Origin: Prorocentrum cordatum
Lineage: Eukaryota > Sar > Dinophyceae > Prorocentrales > Prorocentraceae
DNA length: 64,000 nucleotides
Assembly (NCBI GenBank): GCA_963575745.1
Contig: CAUYUJ010016882.1
Span: 200,082-264,081 of the forward strand
Reading direction: 5' to 3'
Shown piece after piece: positions 1 through 9,803 of this stretch (positions are counted from its first letter, which is position 1; every line of letters begins with the position of its first letter). Made by a program: the position numbers and the translations under genes. The notes under the pieces are model-generated. The model saw only the letters and a program-made list of their open reading frames with translations, was not told the origin of the DNA and made no database searches.

Positions 1-450
1 GGGCCTTTTGGGGCGTCTTGGGGGCCTCTCGGGGGCCTCTTGGGACCTCTTGGGCGCCTCCTGGGGCCTCCTAGGGCCGTCTTTGGGCGGGATGCTCCGA
101 TTTTCAATTCGGGCTCACCCTCTTGGGCCCCTCTTGGGGCCCTCGTGGGCCTTCTTGGGAGCCTCTTGGGCCGTCTTGGCGCCCTCTTCGGCCGTCTTGG
201 GCGCCTCTTGAGAGTCTCTTGGGCCGTCGCGGGTCGGTTTTGGGGGACTCTTGGACCGTCTTCGACGCCGTGAAGACGAGAAAATCGCATATACTAAAAA
301 TTTACGTTTTCCCATCAGAATTTGACGATTTTGGCCTCTTGGGCCCTCTTGGGGGTGCTCTTGGAGGCCTCTGGGGCCGTCATGCGGCCCCCATGGAGCC
401 GTCCTGTGGCCTTCTAGGGACCCTCTTGGGCGCTCCAAGAGCGATCTGAA
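1..450. repeat. CTTGGG-type low-complexity repeat, copy 1
   Basis: Short units built on CTTGGGCCGTCTTGG and GGCCTCTTGGGG, with an AT-rich spacer near 285-330. The same units and the same kind of AT-rich spacer recur at 1690-2080, 34330-34870 and 51425-54580, so this is a dispersed family. Open frames here (Leu/Gly/Trp-rich on the plus strand, Lys/Pro/Arg-rich on the minus strand) are by-products of the repeat. Confidence 0.8.
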
Positions 451-1502
451 CACAAAGGCGGCCTGGAGCCAACGCCAACTCCAATTCTTAGAGGATGTCC
501 CGAGCGAAACGGCCAATTTAGAAACCTGACCGGACAAGAACGGGAAGCGCCGTTTTTTATCCACCACGTGCGTCAGAGACCGTATTGGCGAGAACGTCAG
601 AGAAACCCATAAACGCAACAGAACAGACTAAATGATGGCCTGCCGCGCTGGTCTGTCGAGGTAGTCTGCTGCCCTGGCCACATCGTGGTGTCGACACCGT
701 GCTTTTCTCTCGGCCACGCGGGCCCCCACCCGTTGTCGCCCAGCCTACTTTTTCTGTTCCAGCCTGTCTTGTCTTTTGCTTGTCCGTCGTCGTCGTCGCG
801 TGCCTTTCCTTTGTCGTGGTCGTCGTTTTCATTATAATCGTCCGCTGTTGCCGTTCTCGCTGTCGCCGTCGTTATCCCCGGTGCGGCGCGCACCCCTTAG
901 TTAGAGAAAATTGAGCCCCAGAACCAACGGTGCACGCCGGAGGCGCTACTCTTCCGCGAACGCACGGGTCCATGACGGGCCGCCGAGGGAGGACACGAAC
1001 CGACCTTTCGATCTCCCCGCCCCAACACACTCCCAGGAGGCACCGAGATGGCCCGGAAAGCCCCCAAGACGTTCGTAGGACGCCCGAAGAAGCTCCGAAG
1101 ACGACGCACAGTTGCCCCCTGGAGACGCCGAAGAGGCCTCCGAAGACATCCCACGAAGCATCCCTGAGAACGCTGACCCACTACCTCAATACCCCCAAGA
1201 GCAAACAAGAAGGTATCGAAGAAACTTCCCGGACCCCTCGCAAGACCCCTCGATCCCTTTTCCGCTTGTCCTCCTCAAATTATTCATTCATCCGCTGAAT
1301 TCTTCCTCCCTTCTCCCTGGCCACCCCGCCCCTGACCATTCGATGATCCTCCTTGTCTCTTCTCCGCCCCCCCCCTCTCTCTCCCTTCCTCCCTTTCCTC
1401 CTCCCTCTTTCCTCCCCTATCACCTACGCGTCCGCATCGGCTCCTTCGGAGCAGACTCGAGGCTAAATACATCGTAAGGTACAGGGTCACAGACATCCGG
1501 GA
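451..1502. other. Intergenic stretch with a dispersed 115-bp segment; no gene
   Basis: Positions 491-605 are a close copy of 2099-2215 (shared core GTCCCGAGCGAAACGGCCAA and a CCACGTGCGTCAGAGACCG block). 700-900 is pyrimidine-rich and ends in a CCCCTTAGTTAGAGAA motif that recurs at 2961 and 3007. 1291-1432 is strongly C/T-rich. I see no coding sequence. Confidence 0.6.
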
Positions 1503-1659
1503 TTGAGAGAAGAAGCAGGCAGCCGCGAATCGAAAGGAAACTCCTCCGAACATGAAAGCACGGTGTTGCTGCAGTCCGCCGTTGAGAGAAGAAGCAGGCA
1601 GCCGCGAATCAGAAAGGAATATCCGCGGACCCTGAAAGCATGGTGTTGCTGCAGAGCGT
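1503..1659. repeat. 79-bp tandem duplication
   Basis: Two adjacent copies starting at 1503 and 1582, both beginning TTGAGAGAAGAAGCAGGCAG and ending in a TGTTGCTGCAG block, with a few substitutions. No coding character. Confidence 0.8.
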
Positions 1660-1685
1660 GAGACCATCTCTGGACGCCCTGTGGG

Positions 1686-2669
1686 CATCCCTGTTGCGTT
1701 TCCTGGCTTCGGCGCCGTCTTGGAGGTATCTTGGACGCTCTTGGGGCTGTCGTAGCCTCTGGCCTCTCGGGGGCCTCTTGGGGGAGTCCCGGGGGGGGCC
1801 TTCGGGGGCTCTATGGGGCGATTGAAGCTCTCAGGGAACTCCTGGAGCCTTTTCGCGCGTTCTGGGGGACTTCTGGCCGCCTCTTTGGAGCCCCTGGGGG
1901 GCTTCTTGGGGGTCTCTTGGGGCGTTTTGGGCGCTCTGGCGGGCCTCTGGCCGCCCCTTGGGGGCCTCTTGGGGGTCTCTTGGGGCGCTCTGGGGGTCCT
2001 CTGGGGGTCCTTCGGGGGCTTTCTTGGGCCGTTTGGAGGCCCTCCGGGAGCGATTCCAAGATAATGCTGCTTCGGAGTCCCCTCCGGAGCCGATTTTTTG
2101 AGGACGTCCCGAGCGAAACGGCCAATTGTCCGGAACCTGACCGGACAAGAACGGGAAGCGCAGTTTTTTATCCACCACGTGCGTCAGAGACCGTATTGGC
2201 GAGAACGTCAGAGAACATCCCTGTTGCGTTTCCTGGCTTCGGCGCCGTCTTGGAGGTATCTTGGACGCTCTTGGGGCTGTCGTAGCCTCTGGCCTCTCGG
2301 GGGCCTCTTGGGGGAGTCCCGGGGGGGGCCTTCGGGGGCTCTATGGGGCGATATGAAGCTCTCAGGGAACTCCTGGAGCCTTTTCGCGCGTTCTGGGGGA
2401 CTTCTGGCCGCCTCTTTGGAGCCCCTGGGGGGCTTCTTGGGGGTCTCTTGGGGCGTTTTGGGCGCTCTGGCGGGCCTCTGGCCGCCCCTTGGGGGCCTCT
2501 TGGGGGTCTCTTGGGGCGCTCTGGGGGTCCTCTGGGGGGCCTTCGGGGGCTTTCTTGGGCCGTTTGGAGGCCCTCCGGGAGCGATTCCAAGATAATGCTG
2601 CTTCGGAGTCCCCTCCGGAGCCGATTTTTTGAGGACGTCCCGAGCGAAACGGCCAATTTTCCGGAACAC
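1686..2669. repeat. 530-bp direct duplication of a CTTGGG-type segment
   Basis: The segment 1686-2215 is repeated from 2216 with about 530-bp spacing. The copies differ by a 1-bp insertion (GCGATTGAAG versus GCGATATGAAG) and a few substitutions. The second copy loses similarity at about 2665, where the CACGGCAGACC minisatellite begins. The near-identity indicates a recent duplication. Confidence 0.9.
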
Positions 2670-2796
2670 GGCAGACCACACAGGAGCACGGCAGACCACA
2701 CAGGACACGGCAGACCCCACGGGAGCACGGCAGACCACACAGGAGCACGGCAAACCACACAAGAGCACGGCAGACCATACAGGAGCACGCCAGACC
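2667..2796. repeat. CACGGCAGACC minisatellite, array 1
   Basis: About seven units of roughly 18-20 bp, GAGCACGGCAGACCACACAG with variants. The same unit recurs in both orientations at 3085-3231, 3549-3712 and 3915-4200. Confidence 0.9.
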
Positions 2797-2941
2797 ATTT
2801 TGGGGAATCCGTTAACGAAAAATCCCGTGCAGCGCGGCAACCCATATAGTTAAAGAAAAGATATATTTACTCAAGGATTCAGCCAGAACGTCCCGCTTGC
2901 TTGTCGTACCTCGAAGACGCTTCCCGTCATCCGCCAACGAG
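2794..2941 (-). mobile_element. Partial second copy of the LINE 3' end
   Basis: This segment matches 4233-4384, the 3'-terminal region of the adjacent LINE. Shared blocks include CCATTTTGGGGAATCCG, AAAAATCCCGTGC and TCAAGGATTCAGCCAGAACG. No reverse transcriptase sequence accompanies it, so it is either a strongly 5'-truncated insertion of the same family or a local duplication of the 3' tail. The AT run of the LINE copy is shorter here. Confidence 0.6.
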
Positions 2942-3022
2942 TTTCGGGATGGAGCCCGTACCCCTTAGTTAGAGAACCGCCAACGAGTTTCGGGATGGAG
3001 CCCGTACCCCTTAGTTAGAGAA
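2931..3022. repeat. 46-bp perfect tandem duplication
   Basis: 2931-2976 and 2977-3022 are identical, starting CCGCCAACGAGTTTCGGGAT and ending CCCCTTAGTTAGAGAA. The end motif also occurs alone near 893. Confidence 0.95.
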
Positions 3023-3084
3023 TCTCTCTCCCTCTCTATCTCTCTATGTCTCTCTCTTTCTCTGGCTTTAAGCCCCCAAAGCTT

Positions 3085-3231
3085 CAGCTTCAGCACGGCA
3101 GACCAGAACAGCAGACCCGCACGGCAGACCAGCACAACACACCGACACGGCAGACGAGCACGGCAGTCCGGCACGGCAGACCAGCACGGCAGACCAGCAC
3201 GGCAGCCCATAGGAACATAGCAGACCAGATC
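3085..3231. repeat. CACGGCAGACC minisatellite, array 2
   Basis: Tandem units of about 11-14 bp, CAGCACGGCAGAC with variants (ACCAGAACAG, ACACCGACAC). Confidence 0.9.
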
Positions 3232-3249
3232 ATGTCATTGACGCTGCTG

Positions 3250-3361
3250 TTGTTGGTGATGATCATGTTGCTGCTGATGGTGATGGTGATGCGTACGATG
3301 ATGATAATGATGATGATGAGGAGGAGGAGGATGATGATGATGAGTATGAGTATGAGTATGG

Positions 3362-3403
<42 letters not shown>

Positions 3404-3422
3404 GGATGATGATGATGATGGA
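3250..3422. repeat. (ATG)n microsatellite
   Basis: Mostly ATG/GATGAT units with an AGG interruption near 3318-3330 and GAGTAT units near 3343-3360. Free of stops in several frames, which produces poly-Met and poly-His pseudo-ORFs. Confidence 0.95.
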
Positions 3423-3548
3423 CTTCTCGGGGTGTGCTTGGGAGATGTTGGGGTCCTCTGGAGAGCCTTTGGACTAGCAGTTTAAATCTGCGTAGCCGTT
3501 GTAACCCGACTCTCGTTTTCTTCATCGGTCTGACCGGTTTATCAGCTT

Positions 3549-3712
3549 ACACGGCACAGCGCAGCAACACGACAGACGGCAGCAGCACGGCAGACCAGGA
3601 AGGCAGACCACAGGAGCACGGCAGACCAGAACGGCAGACCAGAACGGCAGACCGCAGGAGCACGGCAGAGCAGCACAGCTGACCACAGGAGAACGGCAGA
3701 CCAGCACAGCGT
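3549..3712. repeat. CACGGCAGACC minisatellite, array 3
   Basis: Units around ACGGCAGACC and AGGAGCACGGCAG, same orientation as arrays 1 and 2, more diverged. Confidence 0.85.
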
Positions 3713-3914
3713 TGTTGCAGCAGACGGTGCTGATACACTCTTAATTTATTGAACACGTCCCCAGCGAAATCGTCATGGTCGGCCGTATTGAGGGCACTCT
3801 GCGGGTCATCTTTGGGCCGATTTTGTTTTTGGGGGGCCGTACTGATGCCCTCAAAAACGATTCCAAGACGACGTTAGACTCATTGTTTGTTTGATGATTG
3901 TTCGGCCGTCTTGA

Positions 3915-4200
3915 GGGCACTCTTAGGGCATAGTCTGCCGTGCTCCTCGTCTTGGTCTGCCGTGCTCCTCGTCTTGGTCATCCTTTCCGTCGTCTTGAGG
4001 GCGCTCTTGGTGCCTGGTCTGCCGTGCTCCTCGTCTTGGTCTGCCGTGCTCCTCTCGGTTTCAGTGCCTGGTCTGCCGTGCTCCTCGTCTTGGTCTGCCG
4101 TGCTCCTCTCGGTTCCTGCGCGCGGTCTGCCGTGCTCCTGTGGGGAGCACGGCAGACCACAGGAGCACGGCAGACCACACAGGAGCACGGCAGACCACAC
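3915..4200. repeat. CACGGCAGACC minisatellite, array 4, with an internal inversion
   Basis: 3930-4138 carries the unit in reverse orientation (GGTCTGCCGTGCTCCTCGTC). From 4144 on it is in forward orientation (GGAGCACGGCAGACC). The switch point is the perfect hairpin at 4124-4158. Confidence 0.9.
4124..4158. repeat. Perfect 15-bp hairpin at the minisatellite inversion point
   Basis: Arm 4124-4138 (GGTCTGCCGTGCTCC) is exactly complementary to 4144-4158, with the 5-nt loop TGTGG. Confidence 0.95.
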
Positions 4201-4232
4201 CTCGATTTTTTGAGGATGTCTCGAGCGAAATG

Positions 4233-4404
4233 GCCATTTTGGGGAATCCGCCAACGAAAAATCCCGTGCGGCGCGGCAACCCATAGATATAAAGATATAT
4301 ATATATATATATATACTCAAGGATTCAGCCAGAACGTCCCGCTTGCTTCTCGTACCTCGAAGACGCTTCCCGTCATCCGCCAACGCCCGGCCGCGATGCA
4401 ATCC
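4233..4404 (-). other. LINE 3' untranslated tail with AT run
   Basis: Follows the TAA at 4405-4407. It contains an (AT)n run at about 4295-4315 and a 22-bp motif, starting CGCTTCCCGTCATCC on the plus strand, that occurs at 4362, again inside the coding end at 4440, and once more near 2919. Confidence 0.6.
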
Positions 4405-6267
4405 TTAAGAAAAACGGTCCACGCTCCTCGTTCCTCGTTCGCGCTTCCCGTCATCCGCCAACGCTTGGGCGGCCCGTTGGCGGATAAGAAAACAGGTGGC
4501 TTCCCATCTGTCAGTGTCAGGGGTGCGCTGGCCACGAGTAGCAAGGCCCCGAGACTCCTGTGCAGCCTGGCCAGCCAACTCGTCAGCAGACTCATTGCCC
4601 GCCGCGAGAAGAACCTGGTCCTCCGACAAGGAGGGGTCAGTGGGATCCAGGTGGGAGGGGGTCCACAGAACAGAAATCCCGTTCTCGCGGCCCTCTAGGG
4701 CCATGCGGGTACGAAACCACAGATCCGAATCCACGCCACTGCTGTGGCGAAAACGGCGCCGCCGCCACCCCTCTAAAAGGGGCTGGTTGTCAGTGGCGTA
4801 CTCAAAATCCCCTGGGACGTTGCGGAGCGCCAGCTCAAAGGCCAACAGCTCCGCCCTGGGGGCCGTCTGACGGCGGCCTGAGATGGTGGAGGCCCAACCC
4901 TTTAGTCGGCACCACTTGGTGCCATCCCAGGCCACCAACACAGCGGCCGCGCCGACGCGTCGGCGGCGAGGGTCGGAGCTGAAGGCCCCTCCAGAGCCAT
5001 CTCCAAAGACCCGCAGGAGCCCCGAAGGGGACCTGGCCGCAGCGACAGAGGATCCTTCGACTAACGACGGCGACGACTCCGCCTCCCAAGCCACATCCGC
5101 CCCTCCGTCCTTGAACGCAGGGCAAGTTAAAGACCTAGGAGGCGGGCCACGGAGCCACAAGGCGGGGTTAGCCTCGTGGCCCACTCTGGCCTGGTGACAG
5201 AGGCCGTCAGAGAGCTCAAAGGCCTCATGATTGCAATTCTTGGGGCATTCCCACATTCGGTGAAACAGCGTTTCGGGTGCCAACCCGCATCGGGGGCAGG
5301 TAATGGCGACAGCATACCCCGCCTCATGTTGGCGGACGTGGGTCCACTGGCCCCCTGACACGACAGTCGTGAGAAAGCCTACATGCTCATGCTGATCCCG
5401 ACGCTCGAGACGCCTCAGCTCCTGGCGCAAGGGTTGGAGGTCAGCCCCCTCGGCCAGGTCGTCGCCGTGGGGATGGGGCGATGCCTGAGCCCACAAGACA
5501 GCATTCAAATCTTCCCTGAAATCGTCGACCAATTCAGCGACATCAAAGTCGCCCTCAAGACGTTCAATGTCGCCCCGATCAGGAAAGTGCCAAACTTCAT
5601 ATTGGTCACCCACAGGTCTGTGCCATTCAACGGGGGACACAGGCTTCCAGCCAACATGAAGTAACGTGGCGACGACGGCCCCGATCGGGCCCCTCACCCG
5701 GCGCCAGCGTTTCGAGGCCAAAAGGTCGAGGCGGCCCCGAATGTGATGCCACGAGCGGGTGATGCGGGCGTGCAACTCAGAGAACCGATTCCGCATGTCA
5801 AACCACGTGAATAAAACCTGAGCCCTCAAAGCGATGAAGGGCTCGCGTTCGGCATAAAATAGAGAAAGCACCGTGGTAAGACAACGGCCTGGACTTTTAC
5901 TGGCAACAGATTGGGACGCCTGACGCCTCAAGGCAAGGATTGATGAAGGGGAGAAGCCCATGGCCTGATGGCCATAAACGGCCTGGGGAAGCGCCCCCTG
6001 TAGCCAGAGCCCCTGGGACACTTTGGCCGCCTTGGCGTGGCGTCGCAAGCGTCGAATACGCTGTGCACGTGGACGGGCCTTCCTCTGACGGTCCGAAAGC
6101 TTAACGACCACCCGACGAGCTCCACCTCCCGCGTCGCAACCCAGGTCAACAGCTTGGACCGCCAGGGAGGCTGGGATGCCTACCTCCCTCAGGTTGGCCA
6201 CAATGCGCTTTCCAACCTTCGGAGAGGATGCGATGACCTTGGTCTTGGGCGACGCGGGCAGCTGATG
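4405..6267 (-). pseudogene. LINE ORF2, C-terminal part: post-RT region, C2HC zinc finger and RNase H
   Basis: Continues the reverse transcriptase frame after the TAG at 6268-6270. Counting residues from codon 6201, a CPRC...H....C finger (C-x2-C-x8-H-x4-C, bases 5245-5298) matches the zf-RVT type finger of LINE ORF2 proteins. A type I RNase H domain follows with all five expected acidic and His positions: D401 in FGDGSGG, E451 in PRAELLAF, D471 in YATDNQPL, H517 in TPSHLDPT and D540 in NESADELAG. RNase H degrades the RNA strand of the RNA/DNA hybrid during reverse transcription. The frame ends at TAA 4405-4407. The ribonuclease part looks intact; only its separation from the RT core by the TAG is damaging. 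There is no good independent start: codon 6201 is a GTG, not a real initiator. Confidence 0.88.
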
Positions 6268-6582
6268 CTAGGCAAACGATCGGGCGAAAGACTGGCCAAC
6301 CGTGGAGAGCTGAGTTATAACATTCTCCTCAGTACCCTCGGCCCGCGCCACGGTGTCATCAACAGAGGTCCAGAGGCCCGCGGAGGAGACAGGGGCGCGG
6401 ACCCCCGAGGCCACATGAGCGGCTGACAAAATCGGACCCAGGAAAACCTCGGCGAGTTTGACACCGTGTGCAGAGCCTGCAACAATGGAACGGGTGGGAA
6501 AAGTTAAATCCGACGCGATGTTCCTGGACCGAAGGATCCTGGGAGCCAAGAACATCTGCACTTCTAAAAGGGTGACAATCGA
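6268..6582 (-). pseudogene. LINE ORF2, catalytic core of the reverse transcriptase, broken at both ends
   Basis: Same frame as the downstream RNase H part. It carries the catalytic double aspartate of the palm in LWTSVDDTVARAEG (DD codons at 6355-6360), here SVDD in place of the common Y/F-x-DD. A conserved AGSAHGVKLAEVF stretch precedes it. The segment is separated from the upstream fingers/palm part by a 1-nt frameshift at the run of G6C4 (6584-6593), and from the downstream part by a TAG (6268-6270). Removing one base from the homopolymer run would give a continuous palm, so this lesion could be a sequencing or assembly error. Confidence 0.85.
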
Positions 6583-6589
6583 TGGGGGG

Positions 6590-8140
6590 CCCCTGCTCGA
6601 CCGAAAGACGCATCAGTAACATCATTCTGACGTGGTCATACAATTTTTCGAGGTCGAGGAGGAGGGGGGCCGAGGTGAAACCCAGCTGGAAGGAGGACTC
6701 ATCTAAGATGGCCCTCTGCAGGGCCGCTCTAAAAGCCGAGGGCCCTCGGGTCGCCGTGTCCCAAACCCCATCGAGGTCCTGGGACCACCGGTCCGTGATC
6801 GGGGCCCGAGCTCTCGACCAGACTCCCATGCAGGTCGGCAAAACACCGATAACCCTATCACCTCCTGAAGGTTTCGGGACGGTCGCTCCCGCGGCTAGCA
6901 AAAGCTGGACAGGCCACGAGCCTACCCTCTGAGCTTCACGCAGCAAGTCGCCGGACTGCTGCTGCCCCTCGGTCGGCAGCCTCTGAATGTCGATGGGGCT
7001 GAGGACGTCCACACCTCGAGCCTTGTTGGGATCCATCCTGGAGACAACTCTCATGATGCAATCGTCCTCAAGCTCGCTGATGGGGTGGCCGCGAGCGTGC
7101 TGGAGCAACAACTGCATACCCATGCACAGGTCCTCGCGAGACGCATGCGGATCAGTCCAGATAGTCGGCCACGCCTGCAGCTTGTGCTCCATGAGCCTAT
7201 CAGGGTCGCCAGTGGCCTCCCCAGGTCCGTCGCCAGGGACTTCCAGCGCTGCAGGCTGCTGAGGGTCGCGCGCGTGCCGATGGACCACAGATGGTCTGGT
7301 GCGCCAGCAGTCCCTGGCCCACTTGACGTAGGCGGCGCCCGAGGACACTAAGGCCCTGCCCCAGGAACGCGAGCGCCAAGTCTCCGTGACCTCCGCGAGC
7401 CGCCCCAGGGTTTCGACGTCCAGAGGCGGCCCGAAGATGAGACAGGCCACATCGAACCACTCCTGTACCTCCTGGTGAGTGGCCCTGGGGCCGAATAGAA
7501 CGGCCCTCGGCTGGGCCTCGGCCTGGTCAATCAGGCTGGAAATTGATGTAGTCAGGGCATTTTGCTGCAAGGGGTCCCTGTCGTGTCTGCGCAGGGAGGT
7601 GTAACGTGTGACCAGCGACGACATCGTCCACCAAAGCTCCATAGTAGGATTACGCATATGAGTGCGCCCTGGGGACGGCTGTAACTTGCGCCGAGTAAGG
7701 CCATACAAATCGCCACGTCCAATGTACTGGGCCTGCTGGTCGGTCGGAATGCCTTCGGTACGTAATATAGCCAGTTCCAAAGTATATGCCCAGCGTTGAT
7801 AAGACTGGGAAATGGACTGGACGTCATCTGCCGCGCCTGTGGGGAAAGCCCAGGCCCTCGTGTCCGAACTGGTGCGTGTCCAAGGTCGAACCTCAGAGGC
7901 CGCAGCAGCCCAAGCGTCCGACTCCACCCGAAAGGGTACCTGCTCAGCTTCATCATCAGGGACCTCATCATCAGGAGGATTGACCGCATCGAAGGCACCC
8001 TGCAGTTCGGCGCTGAGTCGCTCTCGTCTGCGGACTCGAGCTACTTCAAGGCGCCGTGGGCGCTTGCTGTCAGGGTCTGAGGCCTTCTTGGGCCTGGGCC
8101 TTTTGTGGAAGCTTACTCGGGGAATCCAAAACCTGATGCC
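6590..8140 (-). pseudogene. LINE ORF2, linker and N-terminal half of the reverse transcriptase
   Basis: About 330 residues of charged linker, rich in Arg, Gln and Asp, lead into RT motifs. MDPNKARGVDVLSP (about 7045-6990) is the first RT block, VPKPSGGDRVIGVLPT the block-2 region, and LLLDLEKLYDHV holds the motif-A aspartate (codon 6653-6655). The motif order and spacing match non-LTR RTs. The frame is shifted relative to both the endonuclease upstream (around 8130-8150) and the VDD core downstream (6584-6593). Confidence 0.85.
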
Positions 8141-8810
8141 GCCAATCCACGTGGCCAGAAAGGATCTCAATATCCAGGGCAACGTGCGTCTTCCATGGAA
8201 CTAACGTGCAAGGCTTGACTCTAAGTTGGCCAGCGAAACCCCTCTTGACAACCAAGTAGTCGATCAATGAACCACTGCCAAGGGTACAAGTCGCACTGCA
8301 TCCGCTGGGGGTGACAATCTCCCCGTCCCAAACTTCGAGAAGGCCGCTCTTGGTCAGCTCGTCTGGTTCCAGCGAGCAGACAAACCTGCTGATGGAACGA
8401 AGGCGGGGAGTATTGATGCCACCTGTTTTGGGCCCAGGAAATAGGTAGGCCGACAACGGCGCCACATTGCCACGCTTGAGATGTAGGGTGCTGGGACAAA
8501 ACCCCTCAATAGCTCTCGGTCTGGCTGAGCGAAGCCGCTCCCAGGAGGTGGCTGCAATGTGCCTCTTGTGTACAACCCACTCGCCACCCCTGGGGCCAGA
8601 AGATGAGGACGCTGATGCCGATGCAGGGGTGCCAGCCATCTTCCATCCGTCTTTGAACAGCTCCGCACGGGCAACCTCCATGCCACTAATCTTGACATGG
8701 GTCTCAGCGAGGGCGACAGTCTCAAACGTGGCGCCTGCTCCTCGCATGGATGACAGAGCCTTAGGGCCCCACTCACTGATATTGGCGAATAACAAACGGG
8801 CTGAGTGAGG
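8070..8810 (-). pseudogene. LINE endonuclease domain (EEP, APE-like), missing a catalytic motif
   Basis: Begins with the typical first strand and loop ARLLFANISEWG. It continues with a substrate-binding glutamate region (VALAETHVK), a GGEW...R stretch, a Tyr-leucine strand (SAYLFPGP), an SLIDYLVVKRG block containing the late Asp, and the C-terminal catalytic His strand (PWKTHVALDIEI). These are the landmarks of the endonuclease/exonuclease/phosphatase fold used by LINEs to nick target DNA. Between ISRFVCSL and EPDELTKSG the GDxN-type catalytic Asp-Asn motif expected in this family is absent, consistent with a short in-frame deletion. The frame stops at 8070-8072, out of frame with the RT linker. 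Confidence 0.75.
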
Positions 8811-8814
8811 ATTG

Positions 8815-9085
8815 GCACCGCACTCCTCCGATGCCTCCGCACACGGTCCCCCAGTAGCCGCACTCGGTGCGCAGGAAACCGAAGCCGAGGCAGGGGCCGA
8901 AATCGGAGTGCACCTCGGGGGTGATGCCGTCGCCGAAATCGAGGCACACGTAGAAATCCTCGGAGCCAAAGGTGCCGAGGCAGTTGCGGCCGCCGAACTG
9001 GGAGAACACGCGGCTGCAGGGACCGTAGACGCCTGGCGGGGCCGAGCGGACATCTGCACAGGGGCCCGCGCTTCGCCTGCACAGG
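8815..9085 (-). pseudogene. Cys/Gly-rich coding-like stretch in a third frame, upstream of the endonuclease
   Basis: In the endonuclease frame this stretch reads as Ala/Ser/Pro low complexity. In the frame ending at 8773, codons almost all end in G or C and the peptide looks natural: fragments include VYGPCSRVFSQFGGRNC, GTFGSEDFYVCLDFGDG and RTECGYWGTVCGG. It follows a TGA at about 9086. I do not recognise a family. It may be part of the LINE protein thrown out of frame, or a captured fragment of another gene. Confidence 0.4.
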
Positions 9086-9086
9086 A

Positions 9087-9803
9087 CTACGAGAAATCAG
9101 ATGTAAACGTCTGAGCAGATGCGGAATGGTAAGGCCTACCACAAAATGGCAAAACCACCGTTGGAGCCTCAGACATGGTCTCCCGTCGCTGCGGGGCCCC
9201 GGTATCGAGCGCGCGGCGCGCGCCGATGTAACTCAGGGCGTTGCGAGCCAACTCTTCCTGCCAATCATCGTGGTCGATGTCGCGGAGGCTGTTGAGGTAG
9301 TCACGATGCGCCTGCCGCTGGCGACGGCGAGCATGCCGCGCTCGCTCGCAGATCTGCCTGGCCATGTCCAGCTGAGCAACCGCAAGGTTACCATGCCCTG
9401 CGGAATCAGCGGCCTCTTGGACAGGAGGCTGCAGTGCAGGATCTGCCAGAAAACTGGCAACGTATGGGATGCAAACCCGCTTCCAGTCGGCCAAATCAGA
9501 AGCTTCATCAACAGTGCTGGGGTCAGGCACCCAGGCGCCAGTGAACGACCAGCAGCCTCTCAAGTAGCCGTCGATTATGAATGACCGCGCGCCCGACAGG
9601 GTCCTGATCCTTGCAATGGAGCGCCCTGCCCTCGAACTCAGAGTCGTCGTCGCTCTGAGAGGAGCTGAACTTGTAGTGGCCGAAACCTCCAGGTCGGGGA
9701 AGAAGGCGAGCTCGTCGTCCTTCGAGAGGAAGATGCCCCCGTAGAACGGGAACGGCGAGCCACCGTGCGTGACAGCGGAGGTGCGATCGCAGGTGCTAAT
9801 CAT
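9087..9803 (-). pseudogene. LINE second ORF, 238 aa, overlapping the ORF1 stop; function unknown
   Basis: An ATG at 9803-9801 overlaps the ORF1 stop in the string ATGATTAG. The frame runs 238 residues to a TAG at 9087. The N-terminal third is Thr/Ser/Arg-rich. The C-terminal two thirds look like a genuine helical protein, with WVPDPSTVDEASDLADW, a Gln/Arg-rich segment (ERARHARRRQRQAHRDY) and DIDHDDWQEELARNAL. I do not recognise a domain. It is either a real second cistron or the C-terminus of ORF1 displaced by a frameshift. The following endonuclease is in another frame. Confidence 0.45.
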
